This document shows positions 1 to 4,677 of a DNA stretch of 6,585 nucleotides, piece after piece. A model generated the notes under the pieces. That model saw only the letters and a list, made by a program, of their open reading frames with translations, was not told the DNA's origin and searched no databases. A program made the translations under genes and the position numbers. This DNA comes from an uncultured Clostridia bacterium (GTDB lineage Bacteria; Bacillota; Clostridia; Oscillospirales; CAG-272). Each line of letters starts with the position of its first letter. The first letter of the stretch is position 1. The stretch covers positions 1-6,585 of the forward strand of contig CAMETB010000084.1 in the NCBI GenBank assembly GCA_945936265.1, written 5' to 3'.

Positions 1-7
1 CAGGGGA

Positions 8-1798
8 ATGAAAGAGAACAAAAACATCTCCGTTACCGATAACGAGGAGCAAAAAAATGTTCTTAAAGTCGAAATAGACTGCATAACTCCCCCCGACGAA
101 AATCAACTTGAAAAAATAAGAGATTTTATGCTTGCCGAATACGGCGCCGATGAGGTTGAGTTCGTGATAAAGAAGGACCCGACGGTTGTTGGAGGCTTCC
201 GCATTTTCGTGGGCGACGAAAACTACGACTGGACAACGCTCGGCCGTATCCGTCAGTTGCGCAAATCTTTTCAATCACTTAAAAGAGAGCACGATCAGAG
301 CAAAATAATCTCCCTTCTTCGTGAGGATATAAAGAATTTCGAGCTTAACACGGGTCACCAGCAGGTCGGCTTTGTTAAGAGCGTTGTCGACGGAATTGCC
401 GTAATAGATGGCTTGCACGACGTCGAATACGGGGAAATAGTCCTTTTTGACTGCGGAATAAAGGGAATGGTACAGGATATCCGTACCGACGGGACAACGG
501 GAGTTGTCCTTTTCGGCGACGACAGCGATATAACCGAGGGCGCAAGAGTGGTAAGAACGCGCCGCACGGCAGGTATTCCGATAAGCAACCGTATTCTCGG
601 CAGAATGATAGACCCGCTCGGCAAGCCCATTGACGGCGCAGGGGATATAGGCGCAAAGGAGTATTATCCGACGGAGCGTCCCGCCCCGGGAATCATAGAC
701 CGTAAATCAGTCAATAAGCCGCTTGAAACGGGTATTCTTGCCATAGATTCGATGTTCCCGATAGGAAAGGGACAAAGAGAGCTTATAATAGGCGACAGAC
801 AGACGGGTAAAACCTCGGTCGCCATAGATACGATACTTAACCAGAAGGGCAAAAACGTAGTGTGCGTTTACGTTGCGATAGGGCAGAAGGCAAGCTCCGT
901 TGCAAAGGTTGCTTCAATACTTAAAAAGGCGGGAGCGATGGACTATACAGTAATCGTGTCCTCACCCGCAAGCGACCCCGCGTCCCTTCAATATATTGCG
1001 CCGTATTCGGGGTGTGCCGTTGCCGAGTATTTTATGTACAGAGGCAGAGATACACTTATAATATACGACGATCTTTCAAAGCACGCCGTGGCTTACAGAA
1101 CGTTAAGCCTTCTTCTTGAACGCGCACCGGGACGCGAGGCATACCCGGGAGATGTATTCTATCTTCATTCAAGGCTTCTTGAAAGATCCGCCCAGCTCTC
1201 AAATGAGCTCGGAGGAGGCAGTATGACGGCTCTGCCGATAGTTGAAACACAGGCGGGGGACGTTTCGGCATATATACCGACAAACATAATATCAATAACC
1301 GACGGACAGATATTCCTTGAAAGCGAGCTTTTCTTTGCAGGTCAGCGCCCTGCAGTAAACGTGGGACTTTCGGTTTCCCGTGTCGGAGGCGCCGCACAGA
1401 CGAATATAATGAAAAAATCTGTCGGAAGCATAAGACTTGATCTTGCTCAATACCGTGAGATGCAGGTGTTTTCACGCTTTGGCGGAGATCTTGACGAGCA
1501 GACCGTAAAAGAACTTAAATACGGCGAGGGCCTTATGATACTGCTTCGCCAGGAGAACCATTCTCCAATGAGCCTTGCCGAGCAGGTAATAACTCTTATA
1601 TGCGCGCAGGAGCGCATATTCATAAATGTGCCTCCTAAGGAAATAAAGCGTTTTCAGCGTGATTTGCTCGATTATTTCGAGCGCCGCCACGGCGCACTTT
1701 GTTTAAGGATAGATCACGCGGAGAAGTTTTCCGAGGAAATAAAAAAAGAAATCGTCGATGCGGCAAAAACATATCTTAACGAGCATCATATAGTTTAA
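8..1798 (+). CDS. atpA: F1 ATP synthase subunit alpha with fused N-terminal delta (OSCP) C-terminal domain
   Basis: This 596-residue protein is the non-catalytic alpha subunit of F1, which alternates with beta in the alpha3beta3 head. Family members are usually about 500-515 residues. The Walker A motif GDRQTGKT is at residues 262-269, against 169-176 in E. coli, which places the normal alpha start near residue 94. Other alpha landmarks are IIYDD (Walker B region, 351-355), ISITDGQIF (428-436) and the arginine-finger segment SVSRVGG (455-461, Arg458). Residues 20-92 resemble the C-terminal domain of the delta subunit (listed separately) and run without a visible linker into the alpha N-terminal helix near residue 94. 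The ATG at 8 was chosen because the residues before the delta-like domain (1-19) are polar and do not resemble the delta N-terminal domain. The purine run AGGGGA abuts this ATG too closely for a good ribosome binding site, and the frame stays open to base 2, so a start upstream of the window is possible. The gene ends 33 bases before atpG. Identity as alpha is certain; the exact start is not. Confidence 0.97.
   Translation: MKENKNISVTDNEEQKNVLKVEIDCITPPDENQLEKIRDFMLAEYGADEVEFVIKKDPTVVGGFRIFVGDENYDWTTLGRIRQLRKSFQSLKREHDQSKIISLLREDIKNFELNTGHQQVGFVKSVVDGIAVIDGLHDVEYGEIVLFDCGIKGMVQDIRTDGTTGVVLFGDDSDITEGARVVRTRRTAGIPISNRILGRMIDPLGKPIDGAGDIGAKEYYPTERPAPGIIDRKSVNKPLETGILAIDSMFPIGKGQRELIIGDRQTGKTSVAIDTILNQKGKNVVCVYVAIGQKASSVAKVASILKKAGAMDYTVIVSSPASDPASLQYIAPYSGCAVAEYFMYRGRDTLIIYDDLSKHAVAYRTLSLLLERAPGREAYPGDVFYLHSRLLERSAQLSNELGGGSMTALPIVETQAGDVSAYIPTNIISITDGQIFLESELFFAGQRPAVNVGLSVSRVGGAAQTNIMKKSVGSIRLDLAQYREMQVFSRFGGDLDEQTVKELKYGEGLMILLRQENHSPMSLAEQVITLICAQERIFINVPPKEIKRFQRDLLDYFERRHGALCLRIDHAEKFSEEIKKEIVDAAKTYLNEHHIV
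65..283 (+). other. Delta-subunit (OSCP) C-terminal-like domain inside atpA
   Basis: This covers residues 20-92 of the alpha protein. From memory it aligns almost without gaps to the C-terminal domain of E. coli AtpH (about residues 104-177). Both start with a beta strand ending in an isoleucine before a short Ala/Pro stretch. Both then have a helix of pattern xxQLxKI, a strand ending in a Lys-x-Asp/Lys-Asp-Pro turn, a hairpin with (A/G)G followed by hydrophobics and GD (Gly62-Gly63, Gly69-Asp70), an Asp (Asp74), and a final GR-(I/L)-xxL helix (Gly79-Arg80). In standard F-ATPases this delta domain contacts the C-terminal end of the b subunits and so joins the peripheral stalk to F1. The delta N-terminal six-helix domain, which normally binds the alpha N-termini, is not encoded in the window. 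The homology call rests on manual comparison, not on a profile search. Confidence 0.85.
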
Positions 1799-1819
1799 AT
1801 CTTAGAAATCATAAAGAAC

Positions 1820-1825
1820 GGAGGG
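1820..1825 (+). promoter_or_regulatory. Ribosome binding site of atpG
   Basis: GGAGGG lies 6 bases before the ATG at 1832, in the 33-base gap after atpA. It is a strong Shine-Dalgarno match and fixes the atpG start. No promoter or terminator-like hairpin is visible in this gap, which fits cotranscription with atpA. Confidence 0.85.
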
Positions 1826-1831
1826 AATTAT

Positions 1832-2737
1832 ATGGCAAGCGCACAGGAAATAAAGTCGAGAATAAGCGGAATTGCCGAAACCAAAAAGGTAACCGACGCT
1901 ATGTATATGATATCCTCCGTAAAAATGCGCAAAGCAAGAAAAGAGGTAGAAAAAACAAAGCCTTACTTTGATGCATTAAAGGAGCAGATAGAAAATCTGT
2001 TCAGATATTTTCCAAAAACGGACAACCGCTATTTTAATGTTCCTATGCCGAAAAAAGGCGAGCATATGAAACACGGAATTTTGCTCGTCACCTCCGACAA
2101 AGGCCTTGCCGGCGGATATAACCATACGGCTATCAAGGTAGCAGAGGAGTATATGTCAAGGCATCCCGAAACGGTTATATTCATAATAGGCGAGTATGGA
2201 AGACAACATTTTATCAATAAAAAGCTTAATTTTGAGAGAAGCTTTGACTATTCCGCAACTTTTCCGACGGTGTGGGAATCCAGAAAAATATGCGCGGAGC
2301 TTCTCGAATATTTTGATAACGGAAATCTTGACGAGATAAACATAATATATACCGACTATAATGCGGGAAGGGCGGGAGAATGTAAAAGGACCTGTCTTTT
2401 GCCGCTTGAAAGAAGCAAATTTTTCTCGTCGGAAAGAACGGACGACTCGGAAAAAGAATTTTATCCGGATCCCGATACCGTGTTAAACGGCATAATACCG
2501 AGTTATCTTACGGGATTTATATACAGTTCTCTTGTCGATAGCTATTGCAGTGAGCAGGAGGCGAGGATGACGGCGATGAATACGGCGGGTAAAAACGCGG
2601 AAGAAATGCTCAAAAAACTGAGGGTACAGTACAACCGTGTAAGGCAGGCGACCATAACGAGGGAAATGACCGAAATAACCTCGGGCGCAAAGGCACTTGC
2701 ACGCAAGCGTAAGAAGGGGCAGAGCGAGGATGAATAA
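1832..2737 (+). CDS. atpG: F1 ATP synthase subunit gamma
   Basis: Gamma is the central rotor shaft, and its N- and C-terminal helices form the coiled coil inside alpha3beta3. The 301-residue protein begins with the family pattern MASxxEIKSRI and the basic helix ending KMRKARK (31-37). The central Rossmann-like domain carries SDKGLAGGYN (88-97), the counterpart of the usual SD/TD-R/K-GLCGG segment. The conserved C-terminal helix runs from EQEARMTAM (241-249) through YNRVRQATITREMTEI (267-282). Most gammas end just after the segment corresponding to SGAKAL (284-289). This one continues for 12 residues with a Lys/Arg-rich then acidic tail (290-301). Its last codons contain the ribosome binding site and start codon of atpD, so the two genes overlap by 8 bases and are probably translationally coupled. 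In the N-terminal helix the usual MVAA-type stretch reads MISS (26-29), a mild deviation. Confidence 0.97.
   Translation: MASAQEIKSRISGIAETKKVTDAMYMISSVKMRKARKEVEKTKPYFDALKEQIENLFRYFPKTDNRYFNVPMPKKGEHMKHGILLVTSDKGLAGGYNHTAIKVAEEYMSRHPETVIFIIGEYGRQHFINKKLNFERSFDYSATFPTVWESRKICAELLEYFDNGNLDEINIIYTDYNAGRAGECKRTCLLPLERSKFFSSERTDDSEKEFYPDPDTVLNGIIPSYLTGFIYSSLVDSYCSEQEARMTAMNTAGKNAEEMLKKLRVQYNRVRQATITREMTEITSGAKALARKRKKGQSEDE
2714..2719 (+). promoter_or_regulatory. Ribosome binding site of atpD, within atpG
   Basis: AAGGGG lies 10 bases before the ATG at 2730 and inside the coding sequence of the gamma tail. A second short purine run (GAGG, 2726-2729) abuts the ATG and is too close to be the main site. 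The placement decides the atpD start: ATG at 2730 rather than the in-frame TTG at 2697. Confidence 0.65.
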
Positions 2738-4139
2738 TACAGGTGAAAATATAAATACGGGTAAAATCGTCGGTGTGGGAGGCCCCGTTGTCGACGTTGC
2801 CTTTGAAAAAGGAAAATTACCGAGAATAAAGGAAGCCCTTTACGTAAACGTCGGCAAGGAAAGACGGGTTATGGAGGTTTCCTCCCATATCGGCGGCGGA
2901 GTTGTACGCTGTATAATGCTCGGAGCGGGCGAAGGGCTTTTTCGCGGCATGGACGTAGTTGCAACCGGCTCTCCCATATCCGTTCCCGTCGGGGAAAGGG
3001 TACTCGGCAGACTTTTCAATGTGCTTGGCGAAACCATAGACGGAAAAGAGAAATTGCCCGAGGATACCGAGAGAAGAAAGATATATCGTCCGTCACCCTC
3101 CGCATCGGAGAGAAAGACGGCGGCGGAAGTCTTTGAAACGGGAATAAAGGTAATAGAACTTTTGGCTCCTTATGCAAAGGGTGGAAAGATAGGACTTTTC
3201 GGCGGTGCAGGAGTTGGCAAAACCGTACTTATTCAGGAGCTTATACATAATATCGCCACCGAGCACGGAGGATACTCCGTATTTACCGGTGTCGGCGAGA
3301 GAAGCCGTGAGGGCAACGATCTCTGGACGGAGATGAGCGAGAGCGGAGTTATAAATAAGACCGCCCTTGTTTTCGGACAGATGAACGAATCGCCCGGTGT
3401 CAGAATGAGAGTGGCGCTTTCGGGTCTTTCAATGGCGGAATATTTCCGTGACGAGTGCCACAAGGACGTACTTTTGTTTATAGATAACATATTCCGCTTC
3501 GTGCAGGCGGGGAGTGAGGTATCAACGCTTCTTGGCAGAATGCCCTCGGCAGTCGGCTATCAGCCGACGCTTGCAAACGACCTCGGCGAGCTTGAGGAAC
3601 GCATAGCGTCAACCAAAAACGGCTCTATAACCTCCGTTCAGGCAATTTACGTCCCCGCAGACGACTTAACGGACCCTGCGCCCGCAACTACGTTTGCACA
3701 TCTCGACGCAACGACCGTTTTAAGCCGCCAGATTGCCGAGATAGGAATATACCCTGCCGTTGACCCGCTTGAATCGTCATCGAGGGTTCTTGAGCCCGAT
3801 ATAGTGGGAGAGGAGCATTACAGCGTTGCAAGGAGCGTTCAACAGATACTTGAGCATTACAAAGAACTGCAGGATATAATAGCGATTCTCGGTATGGACG
3901 AATTAAGCGACGAGGATAAGCAGACAGTTTACAGAGCAAGAAAGATACAGCGTTTTCTATCACAGCCTTTCTCGGTTGCGGAAAAGTTTACGGGTGTGCC
4001 CGGTGTTTACGTGCCGCTTTCCGAAACCATAAGAGGCTTTAAGGCAATAGTAAACGGAGAGATGGACGATTATCCCGAGAGCGCGTTTTTCAACGTCGGC
4101 ACGATAGACGATGTTATAAGAAAAGCCGAAAAGGTATAA
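2730..4139 (+). CDS. atpD: F1 ATP synthase subunit beta (catalytic)
   Basis: Beta is the catalytic subunit that makes or hydrolyses ATP at its interface with alpha. Starting at ATG 2730 it is 469 residues, the usual length. An in-frame TTG at 2697 would add 11 residues that do not belong to the family. Motifs in order are GKIVGVGGPVVDV (beta-barrel, 11-23), Walker A GGAGVGKT (158-165), the GER segment with catalytic Glu190 and Arg191, Walker B LLFID ending at Asp252, the ATP synthase alpha/beta signature PAVDPLESSS (342-351), and the DELSDED loop (390-396), which corresponds to DELSEED in other species and contacts gamma and epsilon. All catalytic residues are present, so the enzyme should be active. 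Small deviations are MNESPG (218-223), where MNEPPG is usual, and FRFVQAGSE (255-263), where many bacteria have FRFTQAGSE. It overlaps atpG by 8 bases and is followed 12 bases later by atpC. Confidence 0.98.
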   Translation: MNNTGENINTGKIVGVGGPVVDVAFEKGKLPRIKEALYVNVGKERRVMEVSSHIGGGVVRCIMLGAGEGLFRGMDVVATGSPISVPVGERVLGRLFNVLGETIDGKEKLPEDTERRKIYRPSPSASERKTAAEVFETGIKVIELLAPYAKGGKIGLFGGAGVGKTVLIQELIHNIATEHGGYSVFTGVGERSREGNDLWTEMSESGVINKTALVFGQMNESPGVRMRVALSGLSMAEYFRDECHKDVLLFIDNIFRFVQAGSEVSTLLGRMPSAVGYQPTLANDLGELEERIASTKNGSITSVQAIYVPADDLTDPAPATTFAHLDATTVLSRQIAEIGIYPAVDPLESSSRVLEPDIVGEEHYSVARSVQQILEHYKELQDIIAILGMDELSDEDKQTVYRARKIQRFLSQPFSVAEKFTGVPGVYVPLSETIRGFKAIVNGEMDDYPESAFFNVGTIDDVIRKAEKV

Positions 4140-4144
4140 GGAGG
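4138..4144 (+). promoter_or_regulatory. Ribosome binding site of atpC, with possible small hairpin
   Basis: AAGGAGG, which begins with the last two bases of the atpD stop codon, lies 7 bases before the ATG at 4152. It is a near-perfect Shine-Dalgarno site. The bases AAGGA (4138-4142) are complementary to TCCTT (4147-4151) just before the start codon, so a weak 5-bp, 4-base-loop hairpin could partly cover the site. Confidence 0.8.
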
Positions 4145-4151
4145 ATTCCTT

Positions 4152-4577
4152 ATGAATACTTTTCATCTTGAAATACTTTCTCCCGAGAGGCAGTTTTACA
4201 AGGGAGAATGTCTTTCGCTCGTTATACCCATAAGCGACGGGCTTATAGGAATTATGGCAAATCACTCTCCGCTAACCGCCGCCATACAGGACGGAGAACT
4301 TACATTTACAAAACCCGGCGGCGAAAAAACCGTGTGTGCCGTCACAAACGGAATGGTTGACGTTACGGGTAACGTCGTAAAGGTCCTTTGCGAGTCCGTT
4401 CTTCTTCCCGAGGAGATAGATGAGGAAAAGGAGAGAAGAAGCAAAGAGGAGGCGCTTTTGCAACTTAAAAACAAGCAGGGGCACAAGGATTATGTGCTTT
4501 CCAAACTTGCGCTTGCAAAAGCCGTCAATAATTTGAGGGTAAAACAACACAGCACAGGCAAAAACAGTAATTTATAA
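4152..4577 (+). CDS. atpC: F1 ATP synthase subunit epsilon
   Basis: Epsilon binds the foot of gamma and the c-ring, and in many bacteria its C-terminal helices inhibit ATP hydrolysis. The 141-residue protein has the expected two parts. The N-terminal beta-sandwich contains LEILSPERQFYKGE (6-19), GIMANHSPL (33-41) and an NGMVDVTGNVV segment (66-76). The C-terminal helical hairpin starts near residue 88 and includes ALAKAVNNLRV (120-130). The segment that in Bacillus-type epsilon forms the ATP-binding I(L)DxxRA motif reads IDEEKE (89-94), so the Arg and Ala are not kept and ATP sensing may be weak or absent. Length is typical (130-140). It is the last atp gene; the next gene starts 100 bases downstream. 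Confidence 0.95.
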   Translation: MNTFHLEILSPERQFYKGECLSLVIPISDGLIGIMANHSPLTAAIQDGELTFTKPGGEKTVCAVTNGMVDVTGNVVKVLCESVLLPEEIDEEKERRSKEEALLQLKNKQGHKDYVLSKLALAKAVNNLRVKQHSTGKNSNL

Positions 4578-4583
4578 ATCGTT

Positions 4584-4643
4584 AAAAGCAATATAAGAAC
4601 ATATCGGCAAAAATGCTAAAATAGTTCCGATTATTGCTTTTTT
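4584..4643 (+). terminator. Possible intrinsic terminator of the atp operon
   Basis: A perfect 10-base inverted repeat, AAAAGCAATA (4584-4593) and TATTGCTTTT (4632-4641), is followed by two more T, giving a run of six T at 4638-4643. The 38-base interior could fold further, with GAAC (4597-4600) against GTTC (4624-4627), or ATCGG (4603-4607) against CCGAT (4627-4631). The position right after the last atp gene fits a terminator, and the A-rich left arm could make it work in both directions. The outer stem has only two G-C pairs and the loop is long, so it may be leaky or only a chance repeat. Confidence 0.4.
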
Positions 4644-4651
4644 GATACTGC

Positions 4652-4663
4652 CTGAAAATTCAG
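4652..4663. repeat. Short palindrome upstream of the ABC exporter gene
   Basis: CTGAA-AA-TTCAG is a perfect 5-base inverted repeat around a 2-base centre. It ends 3 bases before the ribosome binding site of the ABC gene. It could be an operator half-site pair or chance. No clear -35/-10 pair could be assigned nearby. Confidence 0.3.
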
Positions 4664-4666
4664 AAC

Positions 4667-4671
4667 GGAGG
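4667..4671 (+). promoter_or_regulatory. Ribosome binding site of the ABC exporter gene
   Basis: GGAGG lies 6 bases before the ATG at 4678. It is a strong Shine-Dalgarno match and supports this start, which also gives the expected short N-terminus before the first ABC strand. Confidence 0.85.
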
Positions 4672-4677
4672 AAAGAA

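Noticed and set aside
257..259. TTG (residue 84) as an internal start giving unfused alpha
   Set aside because: The preceding bases are pyrimidine-mixed with no purine-rich binding site, and the start would lie inside the last helix of the delta-like domain.
1056..1475. Reverse-strand open frame of 139 codons opposite atpA
   Set aside because: It is a shadow of the alpha coding frame with no recognisable protein features; the forward frame is conserved alpha sequence throughout.
8..1798. Alpha as an alternative ATPase (V-type A/B, FliI or Rho-like) with an unrelated N-terminus
   Set aside because: The GDRQTGKT Walker A, ISITDGQIF, SVSRVGG and C-terminal segments, and the atpG-atpD-atpC neighbours, are specific to F1 alpha.
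2697..2729. Upstream in-frame TTG start for atpD adding 11 residues
   Set aside because: No Shine-Dalgarno sequence precedes it, the added residues are the out-of-frame reading of the gamma tail, and ATG 2730 gives the normal beta length with a site at 2714-2719.
4617..4622. TAAAAT as a -10 promoter element for the exporter gene
   Set aside because: No acceptable -35 sequence lies about 17 bases upstream, and it sits inside the loop of the putative terminator. AT-rich matches like this are expected by chance.
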